From: CAIVAT01 sp038212325
GTDB lineage: Bacteria; Bacteroidota; Bacteroidia; Bacteroidales; FEN-979
Reading direction: 5' to 3'
DNA: 49,771 bases
Assembly (NCBI GenBank): GCA_038212325.1
Contig: JBBQUQ010000015.1
Location: 1-49,771 of the forward strand
Part shown: positions 8,486 through 17,359 of the stretch, in pieces
How the letters are laid out: every line of letters begins with the position of its first letter
Numbering within the stretch: position 1 is the first letter of the stretch
Position numbers and translations under genes: made by a program
Notes under the pieces: model-generated
What the model saw: only the letters and a program-made list of their open reading frames with translations
Told to the model about the DNA's origin: nothing
Databases searched by the model: none

Positions 8486-9676
8486 ATGCAAAAAGACCCT
8501 TCTACAAAAATCTTCGATCTCCTTCAATTCGGCGAATATGGAGATGTGAATCCTTCCGTTTGCGATTCGGCAACCTTTACCTTCATGCAGGCAAAAACCA
8601 TGCTTGACACCTTCCAGGGCGAAGCTGAAGGCTGTTTCCTCTATTCGCGTCACTGGAACCCGAGCAACAAGTACCTTGCCGATGCACTTGCGGCCATGGA
8701 AGGCACTGAATCAGCGTGGGTTACCGCCTCAGGAATGGCTGCCATCACCTGCTCAATTTTGCAGATTTGCAACAGCGGTGATCATATCGTATGCAGCCTA
8801 ACCACCTATGGAGGCACCTTTGCGTTCCTGTTTAATTATGTGAAAAAATTCAATATCGATGTCACCTTCGTTGATATCACCAACCTCGACCTGGTTAAGC
8901 AGGCGATCAAGCCAAACACAAAGATCATTTACACTGAATCGATGACCAACCCATTGCTTCAGATATCAGATCTGCCCGCCCTGGCAAAAATTTCAAATGA
9001 GCACAATATCAAGCTGGTGGTCGACAATACTTTTACCCCGATGATCATCGCTCCCTTCAAACTGGGCGCCCATGTCGTTGTTTACAGCATGACGAAATTC
9101 ATCAACGGAAAGAATGATTGCGTTGCAGGAGCCATCTGCGCCTCAAAAGAGTTTGTCGATGCCCTTAGCAATGTCAACGATGGCACCGCAATGTTGCTTG
9201 GTCCGGCCCTCGACCCGCTGCGTTCATCCAGCATCCTGAAGAATCTGCATACCTTGCATATCCGCATGAAGCAGCACAGTAAAAACGCCCAGTACCTCGC
9301 TGAAAAATTCAAAGGACATGGTGTGAAGATCAACTATCCGGGTCTTCCTGATCACAAGGGCCATCAGAAAATGAAAGAGATGATGAATCCTGATTTCGGT
9401 TTCGGAGGCCTCATTGCCATCGACATGGTCACTGCCGATCGTGCAGCCAGGCTGATGGAGATGATGGAAAAAGCGGGGGTAGGATACCTTGCGGTAAGCC
9501 TTGGTTACTTCAAAACCCTGTTCAGCAACTCAGGGAAAAGCACATCATCAGAGGTTCCCGAAGAGATTCAGCGTGAAATGGGATTGTCCGAAGGATTGGT
9601 TCGTTTCTCTGTCGGCCTCGACAACGACATTGAAAACACCTGGCAAAAAATCAAATCCTGCCTTGATAAAATGTAA
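8486..9676 (+). CDS. Cys/Met-metabolism PLP enzyme (methionine gamma-lyase / OAH sulfhydrylase-like)
   Basis: A 396-residue enzyme of the Cys_Met_Meta_PP family. Seen: YSRHWNPSNKYL near 53-64, ASGMAAI (81-87), Asp180 in VVDNTFTPM, and Schiff-base Lys204 in YSMTKFINGK. Bacteroidota homologues are usually called methionine gamma-lyase or O-acetylhomoserine sulfhydrylase. However, the position of the catalytic Cys of classical methionine gamma-lyase (YGCT) is Gly here (TTYGGTFAF), which weakens the lyase assignment. It has its own promoter and is followed by two hairpins, so it appears monocistronic although beside the threonine operon. The start at 8486 is fixed by the promoter. Confidence 0.85.
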   Translation: MQKDPSTKIFDLLQFGEYGDVNPSVCDSATFTFMQAKTMLDTFQGEAEGCFLYSRHWNPSNKYLADALAAMEGTESAWVTASGMAAITCSILQICNSGDHIVCSLTTYGGTFAFLFNYVKKFNIDVTFVDITNLDLVKQAIKPNTKIIYTESMTNPLLQISDLPALAKISNEHNIKLVVDNTFTPMIIAPFKLGAHVVVYSMTKFINGKNDCVAGAICASKEFVDALSNVNDGTAMLLGPALDPLRSSSILKNLHTLHIRMKQHSKNAQYLAEKFKGHGVKINYPGLPDHKGHQKMKEMMNPDFGFGGLIAIDMVTADRAARLMEMMEKAGVGYLAVSLGYFKTLFSNSGKSTSSEVPEEIQREMGLSEGLVRFSVGLDNDIENTWQKIKSCLDKM

Positions 9677-9689
9677 CACCCCATCCCAT

Positions 9690-9744
9690 TTCCCCTTCCC
9701 CAAACAGGGAAGGGGAAAAAAGTCCCTCCCTTTTTGGGGAGGGA
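9690..9744 (+). terminator. Two hairpins after the PLP enzyme gene
   Basis: An 11-bp stem (9690-9700 with 9707-9717, CCCCTTCCC/GGGAAGGGG core) is followed by an A-run, and a second 8-bp stem (9723-9730 with 9737-9744) has a five-T loop. They lie between convergent genes and could terminate both. Pyrimidine/purine-rich hairpins like these are also common intergenic repeats. Confidence 0.5.
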
Positions 9745-9759
9745 TTTAGGGAGGGCTCA

Positions 9760-12618
9760 CTACGCAGTACACGCCAGGTTTCTGTCCCCATACGCATCAT
9801 CGATCCTGGTTACAGTTGGCCAGTATTTGTCCTCTTTCAGCGAATCAACCGGGAATGCAGCTTTCTGCCGTGAATAAGGCAGTGTCCATTCATCTACAGA
9901 AACCATCTGCACAGTATGAGGTGCCTTCATGATCACGTTTACAGCCTTGTCGGCAGTCCCGGATGTGATTTCATCAATCTCTCCCTTTATCATGACCATC
10001 GCTTCGATAAACCGGTTCAGCTCTGAATAGGGTTCGCTTTCTGTGGGTTCAACCATCAAGGTGCCGTGCACCGGGAAAGCTACGGTAGGTGCATGGAAAC
10101 CATAGTCCATAAGGCGCTTGGCGATATCGATGGCGCCAATGCCCGTCTGCCGGCTGATGCCGTTGCAGTCAACGATCATCTCGTGCGCACAGCGGCCATT
10201 CTTGCCCGAATAGAGGATCGGGTAATAAGGTTCGAGGCACGATTTAATGTAATTGGCGTTCAGGATGGCTATTTTTGTCGCTTCAGTCAGTCCGCCGCCA
10301 CCCATCAACTTGATATAGGCGTAAGAGATGGTGAGGATAAGTGCGCTGCCATATGGAGCTGACGCCACGGCGGTGATGCCTTCAGTCCCTCCGGTTTCAA
10401 CAAAAACATGCTTTGGCAGGAATGGCGAAAGATGTTTTGCCACCGCGATCGGGCCTTCGCCGGGTCCGCCGCCGCCATGCGGAATGGCAAAGGTTTTATG
10501 CAGGTTCAGGTGACAAACATCCGCTTTGATGATGCCGGGATTTGTAAGCCCGACCTGTGCATTCATGTTGGCGCCGTCCATGTAAACCTGGCCTCCGTTT
10601 TCATGAATTATGCGGATGATGTCGAGGATCTCCTCCTCGAACACACCATGTGTGGATGGATAGGTAACCATCAGCGAGGATAGAGTTTCCTTGTACTGAA
10701 TTGCTTTCTCGCGCAAGTCATTCAGGTCAATATTCCCTTTTTCATCGCATTTAACGACCACGACTTTCATCCCGGCCATGGCAGCACTTGCAGGATTTGT
10801 GCCGTGCGCCGACGAGGGTATGATGCATACATCGCGGTGGCCCTGGCCTTGTGCAATGTGATACTGGCGGATCACCATCAAACCGGCATATTCGCCGGCC
10901 GCGCCGGAGTTCGGCATGAACGACACAGCATCAAAACCGGTAATGGTAGCAAGGTCTTTGGCAAGTTCCTCAATCAGGAACTGGTACCCTGCCGCCTGAT
11001 CTTTAGGCACAAAAGGGTGGATGCCGCCAAATTCGGGATAACTCAAAGCAAATAACTCAGATGCTGCATTCAGTTTCATGGTGCACGAACCGAGCGGGAT
11101 CATCGACCGGTTAAGTGCCAGATCCTTGATCTCCAGTTTCTTGATATAGCGCATCATCTCCGTTTCGGAATGATAGCTGTTGAAAACCTTATTTTCAAGA
11201 TAAGCCGAAGTGCGTGTAAGCTGCCCAGGAAGCGTAGCAATCAGTTCGCATTCCTGCGGATTGCAGATGAATTCCGTATAACTCTTCCCATTGGCCGTGG
11301 CGAAAATGCTGACAAGGGCATTGATGTCGGAAAGTGAGGTTGTTTCGTCGATACTTACGCCGATATTTTTTGCATCGATATACCTGAGGTTCATTTCATG
11401 CTCGAGTGCCGCTTTGCGGATGGATTCAGCGGTTACACCTTCAGGTAACCTGATCAGCACGGTGTCGAAGAAATGGCTGTTCTCCTGCTGATAGCCGTAT
11501 TTCTGTACCTCCTGGGATAATACCCCCGCTAGGATGTTGATGTGGCGTGCAATCTGGCGAAGTCCCTTCGGACCGTGATACACGGCATACATGCCGGCCA
11601 TCACCGCAAGCAATACCTGTGAGGTGCATATGTTGGAGGTGGCTTTTTCGCGCTTGATATGCTGCTCGCGGGTTTGAAGGGCCATGCGCAGGGCACGGTT
11701 GCCGTTGGCATCCACCGAAACCCCGATGATGCGGCCAGGCATCTGCCTCTTGTATTCGTCGCGGGTGGCAAAATAGGCCGCGTGCGGACCGCCGTAACCC
11801 ATCGGAATCCCGAAACGCTGGGTGGATCCGAAAACGATGTCGGCGCCCCATTCTCCGGGAGGGGTAAGAAGGGTCAGACTCAACAGGTCGGCAGCTACAG
11901 CCACCATGGCGCCGGCATCATGCGCCTTTTTTAAGATGGATGAATAGTCACAAACCGCGCCATGCTGGTTTGGGTATTGGATCGCGCAGCCGAACACCAT
12001 GTCGTTGAAATTGAACTCATCCTGCTTCCCGATGATCAGTTCGATGCCCAAAGGAATGGCGCGGGTACGGATCACATCGATCGAGTGGGGGAACATATTC
12101 TCAGACACAAAAAACTGGTTGGCTCCACGTTTCACGGCCTCGCGCGCACGGCTGTTAAAAAGCATGATCATTGCTTCGGAAGCTGCCGTGCCTTCATCCA
12201 GGAGGGATGCATTGGCGATGGGCATGGCCGTGAGGTCGCAAACCATGGTTTGAAAATTCAGCAACGCCTCCAGCCTTCCCTGCGAAATTTCCGCCTGGTA
12301 AGGAGTATAGGCCGTGTACCATCCCGGGTTTTCAAGAATATTTCTTAAGATGACAGCAGGAACAATGGTATCGTAGTAACCCAGTCCGATAAAACTCTTG
12401 TAAAGTTTGTTTTTCGCACCAATCGATTTGATATGATTCAGGTATTGATATTCATTCATTCCAACCGGCAGGTTCAGCGGTTCCTTCATGCGAATGGAGG
12501 ATGGAACTGTCTGGTCGATAAGCTGATCGATGGAATTAACCCCGATTTTTACGAGCATCTTGGCGATCTCATCGCCGAAGGGACCGTTATGTCTTCGGGC
12601 AAAGTTGTTGTTGATCAT
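9760..12618 (-). CDS. gcvP: Glycine dehydrogenase (decarboxylating), P protein
   Basis: A 952-residue single-chain P protein of the glycine cleavage system. It decarboxylates glycine with PLP and transfers the aminomethyl group to lipoylated GcvH. Both homologous halves are fused, as in most bacteria with a ~950-residue form. Visible marks: N-terminal FARRHNG, the glycine-rich YGGPHAAYFA in the first half, and the second half NLHKTFAIPHGGGGPGEGP with the Schiff-base Lys in HKTF. The ATG at 12618 starts the standard N-terminus and lies 26 nt downstream of a predicted transcription start; upstream codons to 12684 precede the promoter. No gcvT, gcvH or lpd is adjacent. Confidence 0.97.
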   Translation of the reverse strand: MINNNFARRHNGPFGDEIAKMLVKIGVNSIDQLIDQTVPSSIRMKEPLNLPVGMNEYQYLNHIKSIGAKNKLYKSFIGLGYYDTIVPAVILRNILENPGWYTAYTPYQAEISQGRLEALLNFQTMVCDLTAMPIANASLLDEGTAASEAMIMLFNSRAREAVKRGANQFFVSENMFPHSIDVIRTRAIPLGIELIIGKQDEFNFNDMVFGCAIQYPNQHGAVCDYSSILKKAHDAGAMVAVAADLLSLTLLTPPGEWGADIVFGSTQRFGIPMGYGGPHAAYFATRDEYKRQMPGRIIGVSVDANGNRALRMALQTREQHIKREKATSNICTSQVLLAVMAGMYAVYHGPKGLRQIARHINILAGVLSQEVQKYGYQQENSHFFDTVLIRLPEGVTAESIRKAALEHEMNLRYIDAKNIGVSIDETTSLSDINALVSIFATANGKSYTEFICNPQECELIATLPGQLTRTSAYLENKVFNSYHSETEMMRYIKKLEIKDLALNRSMIPLGSCTMKLNAASELFALSYPEFGGIHPFVPKDQAAGYQFLIEELAKDLATITGFDAVSFMPNSGAAGEYAGLMVIRQYHIAQGQGHRDVCIIPSSAHGTNPASAAMAGMKVVVVKCDEKGNIDLNDLREKAIQYKETLSSLMVTYPSTHGVFEEEILDIIRIIHENGGQVYMDGANMNAQVGLTNPGIIKADVCHLNLHKTFAIPHGGGGPGEGPIAVAKHLSPFLPKHVFVETGGTEGITAVASAPYGSALILTISYAYIKLMGGGGLTEATKIAILNANYIKSCLEPYYPILYSGKNGRCAHEMIVDCNGISRQTGIGAIDIAKRLMDYGFHAPTVAFPVHGTLMVEPTESEPYSELNRFIEAMVMIKGEIDEITSGTADKAVNVIMKAPHTVQMVSVDEWTLPYSRQKAAFPVDSLKEDKYWPTVTRIDDAYGDRNLACTA

Positions 12619-12650
12619 TTGGAAGTATTTTTGAGGATTTTTATGCTCCG

Positions 12651-12658
12651 CAAAAGTA
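12651..12658 (-). promoter_or_regulatory. -7 promoter element for gcvP
   Basis: On the minus strand TACTTTTG matches TAnnTTTG exactly; TTTG at 12685-12682 is a possible -33 element 23 bp away. The predicted start is near 12644. Confidence 0.55.
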
Positions 12659-12805
12659 CCAAAAGTTTGTGAAAAAATAAACAAATATGAGGCTGTTAAA
12701 AGGATGTCATTTTAATTTCATCTTTTGCTTGTTCTGTCAGGTTTTTGATTATTTTTGTTGAGTCTAAATAATACCTGTACGTATTTCCTATAAAACCTGC
12801 AATTA

Positions 12806-12857
12806 CTTAAATCAGAAGAAAAACTTACTGGTATAAAATTGCCTTATCAAATAATAA
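12806..12857 (+). repeat. Direct repeat copy 1, upstream of the UbiA-family gene
   Basis: Thirty-three bases (12806-12838) are identical to 14274-14306, and similarity continues with small differences through an AT-rich tail ending in ATAATAA. The two copies bracket the prenyltransferase gene in the same orientation, 1.47 kb apart. Confidence 0.85.
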
Positions 12858-12918
12858 ATTATTCGATTAATCAAGCCCTTTTGCTGGTTCATTTATGTTT
12901 AATTTAAACTCTGTCTAT

Positions 12919-13929
12919 ATGATTAAAATGTGGATCAAAGCGTTACGGGTGATACCCAGGATCTCGAGAGAGGAATGGGAGCACCTTGACGTCATATCAC
13001 GATGGCTCGTAGCCAGCAGGGCTGCTGTGTTCATCATGACTGCAACGGCCGGCATCATCGGCGGGTTGCTGGCCTATCGCATGGGAACCTTGAATTGGGC
13101 CATCTTCCTCGCCGCCGTGCTCGGGATCGTATTCGCGCATGCGACCAACAACCTGCTGAATGACCTGGTCGACCACCGAAAAGGGATCGACCACAACAAC
13201 TATTACCGTTCACTCTATGGACCGCACCCACTCGAACATGGCTTTTTATCAAAGAGAGCCTTTATGAACTATATCTATATCTCCGGGGCGATCGCTCTTG
13301 CATTGGGACTCATGATCACATGGAAGGTCGGGCTTTCGACCCTTTGGCTTGTTGGTGCAGGTCTGTTCTTCCTGCTTTTCTACACCTGGCCTCTAAAGTA
13401 TTTTGGATTGGGCGAACTGTCTGTGATCATCGTATGGGGGCCCTTGATGATCGGCGGCACATACTTCGTGGTGTCCGGCGGACATTGGGATAACTGGGTA
13501 GCACTTGTTAGCCTCGTCTATGCCCTGGGCCCCACCACTGTCCTGCTTGGCAAACACACCGACAAACTTCCCGAGGATAAAGCCAAAGGCGTTCGAACCC
13601 TGCCAGTGATCCTCGGCGAAAAAACGACCCGCTACCTCACCATCTCATTCTGGCTGATGCAGTATGCCCTGGTGATCTACCTCGTCGTCACCAGGCAACT
13701 GGGATATGCCATGCTGCTGGTGTTCATTACCGTGCCTGATTTTATCAAATCTGTAAAGGTGTTTTCCAAACCGCGCCCATCTGAGGCCCCTGAAGGATAT
13801 GATAAAAGCGCATGGCCGCTTTACCTGGTATCCTATGCCTTTATTTTCAACCGCAAATTCGGGCTCTGGTTCCTGCTGGGACTGATCATTGAGATAGTTA
13901 TGTATAAATTTTTGAATTCACCCCGGTAA
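12919..13929 (+). CDS. UbiA-family prenyltransferase (MenA-like)
   Basis: An integral membrane protein of about 336 residues (344 if started at ATG 12895) with eight or nine hydrophobic segments. The first aspartate-rich motif NNLLNDLVDHRKGID (NDxxDxxxGxD) and the second loop GKHTDKLPEDKAKGVRTL correspond to the Mg-diphosphate binding motifs of the UbiA superfamily. The closest known role is 1,4-dihydroxy-2-naphthoate prenyltransferase (menaquinone) or a related aromatic or chlorophyll-type prenyltransferase; the acceptor cannot be assigned. It stands alone, without other menaquinone genes, between two direct repeats. The exact start is uncertain: ATGs at 12895, 12919 and 12928 share the frame. 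Confidence 0.85.
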   Translation: MIKMWIKALRVIPRISREEWEHLDVISRWLVASRAAVFIMTATAGIIGGLLAYRMGTLNWAIFLAAVLGIVFAHATNNLLNDLVDHRKGIDHNNYYRSLYGPHPLEHGFLSKRAFMNYIYISGAIALALGLMITWKVGLSTLWLVGAGLFFLLFYTWPLKYFGLGELSVIIVWGPLMIGGTYFVVSGGHWDNWVALVSLVYALGPTTVLLGKHTDKLPEDKAKGVRTLPVILGEKTTRYLTISFWLMQYALVIYLVVTRQLGYAMLLVFITVPDFIKSVKVFSKPRPSEAPEGYDKSAWPLYLVSYAFIFNRKFGLWFLLGLIIEIVMYKFLNSPR

Positions 13930-14110
13930 TCCGGTAATGATAAATCGTATTTGGTAAAAGGCCGGCAATTTGAAAATTGTACAGATGCCATTGCAATAAG
14001 GACGGCAATAATCCTAAATATGAAGTCTTGTAGATTTTTTTTCATGGAGTGTGGCTTCATCTCCGTATTTTTATGAAACTTCCTCTGGGGCGTTCAAAAA
14101 ATTAAATGAC

Positions 14111-14230
14111 ACCGCAGAGGCGCAGAGCCGCTGAGGAGCAAAGTTTCCATCAGAAGCGTATTACCTTTTTGCTTTTTGCCGATTATGCAATAAAGCAACA
14201 ATGGACTCTGCGCTTCTGCGCCTCTGCGGT
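14111..14230. repeat. 120-bp inverted-repeat element with GC-rich ends
   Basis: The ends ACCGCAGAGGCGCAGA (14111-14126) and TCTGCGCCTCTGCGGT (14215-14230) form a perfect 16-bp inverted repeat around a ~88-bp centre with no gene. This resembles the CGCAGAGGCGCAGAG-type extragenic repeats seen in many environmental genomes, but I cannot check copy number. The rest of the 13930-14384 gap holds the second direct repeat and a terminator. Confidence 0.7.
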
Positions 14231-14273
14231 TATATTTAAAGCCCGACTGTTTGAACAACTCTTAGGGAGAGGT

Positions 14274-14324
14274 CTTAAATCAGAAGAAAAACTTACTGGT
14301 ATAAAAGTGCCTAATCAATAATAA
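14274..14324 (+). repeat. Direct repeat copy 2, downstream of the UbiA-family gene
   Basis: Identical to 12806-12838 over its first 33 bases, then about 80-90% similar to the ATAATAA end. It lies just before the terminator of the opposite-strand PKD gene. Confidence 0.85.
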
Positions 14325-14334
14325 CAAACTAAAA

Positions 14335-14362
14335 AAAGCCGTTCCTGAAAAAGAACGGCTTT
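14335..14362 (-). terminator. Rho-independent terminator of the PKD gene
   Basis: A 10-bp stem, GAACGGCTTT (14353-14362) with AAAGCCGTTC (14335-14344) and an 8-nt loop; read on the minus strand it is followed by a T-run (the A-run at 14331-14337). It sits 23 bp after the stop of the gene at 14385. Confidence 0.85.
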
Positions 14363-14384
14363 GATAAACTGATGAAAAATATTA

Positions 14385-17168
14385 TTATCTGGTTTTTACC
14401 AGCTTTGTGTTGATGTTAATTCCTTCTTTTGAAAAGAATCGTAAGGTGTAAACGCCAGCCGGCAGAGATGTGGTCGATAATTTAATTGTGTTAGGCCCCT
14501 CCTGAAGTATAACCGCTGAAACCGCCACGATCTGACCTGCCATATTGTAAATTCTGGCTTCAGCGGCAGCTCTTTGTTTCATTTCAATGGCGACCATGAG
14601 AATGTCGGTGACAGGGTTCGGGTAGACTGACCATCTGTTTACAATCGTTGCTTCATCCCTGAGGCCAAGGATCTTATTCCCGCTAAAGGTCATCACAACA
14701 TCCGCATGCGGCTTCTCCGCCGTCAGGGTCACCATGATCACGTCACTGGAAACACCTGGCATTTCAGGGTGCAGGTAATAGGTTCCATAAGCCATGGATG
14801 GGAAGCTGAATGTCCCTGACGCTGAAACCCTGGTATAGCCGATCGCCTGGCTCTGGCTGTTCATAAGGATCATGTTGATTTTATCCGTCATGGAACTGCT
14901 CACATCCCCGGTGTTGATCTGGCCGGAGGTGGAACCCGCACCAGGGGTCATTGGGTACGATTGAACCAGATTGATGTTGTAAGGGTTGTTTGCCGTTCCC
15001 AGGGTAATAAGGGTGGCCTGCTCCCAACTGATGGTGTTTCCGTAATAGGTTGGCAGATATCCGCTTGAATCAAAGGGCATGGCCATGAGGTAGTAATTGC
15101 CGTCGGGAACCTGGGTAAAATAATAGATGCCGTTTGAATCGATCGGGCATACGGCGACAAATGGCTGGTAATTGGCGATGGTGTCGAACGAAAAGATCAT
15201 GGCCAACCCCAAACCAAGAGGGAAATTGCCTTCGAAAACCTGCCCGTAAACCTGGTGAAAGCTGATACTGTCCTGGATCACAACATTCTGGCAGAAGATG
15301 CTGGTGCAGTTATTCCCGGCAATGGTAAGACATACAGCATAGGTTCCCGGTGCCGAATAGGTATGCACGGGATTCTGAACGCTGCCGGCATGGCCGTCTC
15401 CGAAACTCCATTGCCATGCGGTCGGGTTGCCCACTGAGAGATCAGTGAAATGAACAACGTAACTTCCAATTGAAGGATTCATGGCATAGCTGAAATTTGC
15501 CTGGCAACCGGTGTTGTTCCCGCTAACAATGACAGTCCTCGAAGTCGTGGAGCTGCAACCCTGTCCCTGAGTGGTAAGGCTTACAATATAGGTCCCTGCT
15601 AATGCGTATACATGATGGAACACGATGGCTTTTGTGGTATATGTTGTATCAGTGCCATCACCAAAGTTCCAGTGCCAATAGACCGGCATGCCGGTTGAAT
15701 AATCGAGGAACCGGATGCTGTTTTGGGGCATGGAATCCTGGAATGCGGTAAAAATTGCCTGGCAGCCCACTCCGCCCACCAGGATGGAATCACAGTTAGT
15801 ATCGGTGCATGTTCCGTTCGCGTCAGTCATGGTGAGACATACTGTGTAAATCCCTGCTGCACTGTAAATGTGTTGCGGGTTATGTTCGTTCGATGTGGTC
15901 CCGTCGCCGAAATTCCAGTGCCGGGTGCCTGTGGTCGGGTTCGACTGGTCAACGAACGCATACGTCAGCATGGAACCGGAGTCAGCATAAGCAATGAAAT
16001 CAGCATGGCAGTTGGGCGTTGTTTCAATGGTCACTGGTTCACAGGTCATGTCATAACACGTACTGTCAGTACCTTGAATGGTAAGGCAAACATTGTAGGT
16101 GCCGGGTTGCGCATAGGAATGGACAACGTTGGGGTTCCCCGGATGCGTAATGGTCATCACCTGGCCGTCGCCGAAATTCCATAGGTATGTTGCAATATTT
16201 CCCGTTCCGGCGGTAGACTGGTCAATAAAATGAATGGTATTGGTCGAGTTTAAGGAGTCGGTATAGTAGGTGAATTCTGCATTACAACCATTCGGAGCCG
16301 CGACAAACACTTCAGCGCAATACGTGTCGTAGCATGTAGTGTCAACCCCGTGAATAGTAAGGCAGGTATAATAAACACCCGGGTGAGAATAGGTATGGGT
16401 TGCATTTTGAATTGTTGATGTATTGTTGGCCCCGCTGCCTGGATCTCCAAAGTTCCACGACCAGGAATTGATATTCCCCGATGACTGATCTATAAAGTGG
16501 AATGTGTTGAGGGTGTTCATGGAATCAGGAATCACGGTAAAGTCAGCCAGGCAATTGGTTCCTATGGTATCCCACACATAAACGGGTTGCGCCCAAATAT
16601 TGTAGCAGGTCGTTCCCTGGGCTCCGATGGTCAATGATACCGTGTAATAGCCGGGGGCACTGTATAGGTGCCAAGGGTTCATCTGGGTCGAGGTGGTCCC
16701 ATCACCGAAATCCCATTGGCGCAACGTTCCGCCACCAACAGATAAATCTGTGAATTGAACCAAAAGAGGGTGGCTTTGCTGGCTGGTGAATGAGGCCTGG
16801 CATGGATTGCTCGAATAACAGATTGCGAATGACACGGTAAAGTTGGTTTGCCCGGGTGGAGGGCCATAAACGAACGATTGTACATGAAGTAAATTCTGGC
16901 AATCCACGGTACCCACATAGAGGTTTCCGCTGGTTCCGCCGTTTAGAAGTGGAATGGAATCCTGGTAAAACCCGCTGCTGTTGGTTAAAACAGTGTGGTA
17001 AAAGTACCCTCCTGAAGGAACGGAGTCATTGTGGATGATCACAGCCTGGTTCGGAATGGGATTTCCTGTTGCCAGGTCGGTTACAGTCCCATGAACGGAA
17101 AGAAATCCCTGCGACATGGCGGAAATTGCCATCACCAGGAATAAAATCGGAAAAAGCAGCTTTTTCAT
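14385..17168 (-). CDS. Six-PKD-domain secreted protein with T9SS tail
   Basis: A 927-residue exported protein. Order: signal peptide (1-20); carboxypeptidase-regulatory-like beta domain (~22-115, HGTVTDLATGNPIPNQAV); six PKD domains at about 123-200, 206-290, 295-383, 387-465, 469-549 and 554-632, each with a WxFGDG-type core (WDFGDG, WNFGDP, WNFGDG, WSFGDG); another regulatory-like beta domain (~638-740); a short beta segment; and a type A T9SS tail (~845-927, WSVYPNPVTDILMVAI to the end). Each PKD starts with Cys and has a paired Cys near its end, suggesting a disulfide per domain. Such proteins are usually surface adhesins or polysaccharide-associated scaffolds; no catalytic domain is visible. 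A terminator follows, and it appears monocistronic. Confidence 0.92.
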   Translation of the reverse strand: MKKLLFPILFLVMAISAMSQGFLSVHGTVTDLATGNPIPNQAVIIHNDSVPSGGYFYHTVLTNSSGFYQDSIPLLNGGTSGNLYVGTVDCQNLLHVQSFVYGPPPGQTNFTVSFAICYSSNPCQASFTSQQSHPLLVQFTDLSVGGGTLRQWDFGDGTTSTQMNPWHLYSAPGYYTVSLTIGAQGTTCYNIWAQPVYVWDTIGTNCLADFTVIPDSMNTLNTFHFIDQSSGNINSWSWNFGDPGSGANNTSTIQNATHTYSHPGVYYTCLTIHGVDTTCYDTYCAEVFVAAPNGCNAEFTYYTDSLNSTNTIHFIDQSTAGTGNIATYLWNFGDGQVMTITHPGNPNVVHSYAQPGTYNVCLTIQGTDSTCYDMTCEPVTIETTPNCHADFIAYADSGSMLTYAFVDQSNPTTGTRHWNFGDGTTSNEHNPQHIYSAAGIYTVCLTMTDANGTCTDTNCDSILVGGVGCQAIFTAFQDSMPQNSIRFLDYSTGMPVYWHWNFGDGTDTTYTTKAIVFHHVYALAGTYIVSLTTQGQGCSSTTSRTVIVSGNNTGCQANFSYAMNPSIGSYVVHFTDLSVGNPTAWQWSFGDGHAGSVQNPVHTYSAPGTYAVCLTIAGNNCTSIFCQNVVIQDSISFHQVYGQVFEGNFPLGLGLAMIFSFDTIANYQPFVAVCPIDSNGIYYFTQVPDGNYYLMAMPFDSSGYLPTYYGNTISWEQATLITLGTANNPYNINLVQSYPMTPGAGSTSGQINTGDVSSSMTDKINMILMNSQSQAIGYTRVSASGTFSFPSMAYGTYYLHPEMPGVSSDVIMVTLTAEKPHADVVMTFSGNKILGLRDEATIVNRWSVYPNPVTDILMVAIEMKQRAAAEARIYNMAGQIVAVSAVILQEGPNTIKLSTTSLPAGVYTLRFFSKEGININTKLVKTR

Positions 17169-17226
17169 AGTTTATAGTGTTACAAATTAGCAATAACTGA
17201 ATTTTAATTATTAATGTCTGACTACC

Positions 17227-17277
17227 TGCATTGTTTGCATTGTTTGCATTGCCTGCATTGTTTGCATTGCCTGCATT
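17227..17277. repeat. 9-bp tandem repeat
   Basis: About 5.7 copies of TGCATTGTT/TGCATTGCC lie between the sigma-factor-linked barrel gene and the PKD gene. The unit is a multiple of three, so it reads as repeated MQT/MQA on the minus strand, but no plausible gene spans it. Copy number is likely to vary by replication slippage. Confidence 0.85.
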
Positions 17278-17359
17278 ATTAAATTTGAACCCGGTTCATC
17301 AGTTGTTTGACTTATTAACACCGTCATTTTAAAAGGTTGCCCGGCGACAGTCGAAAAAC

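Noticed and set aside
12685..12805. Glycine riboswitch or regulatory RNA before gcvP
   Set aside because: The gcvP leader is only ~26 nt from its predicted start, and no tandem aptamer pattern is visible.
14106..14321. 71-residue frame across the inverted-repeat element
   Set aside because: It spans the repeat ends and the second direct repeat; no family resemblance.
17227..17277. CRISPR array
   Set aside because: Repeat unit is 9 bp with no spacers and no cas genes; a simple tandem repeat.
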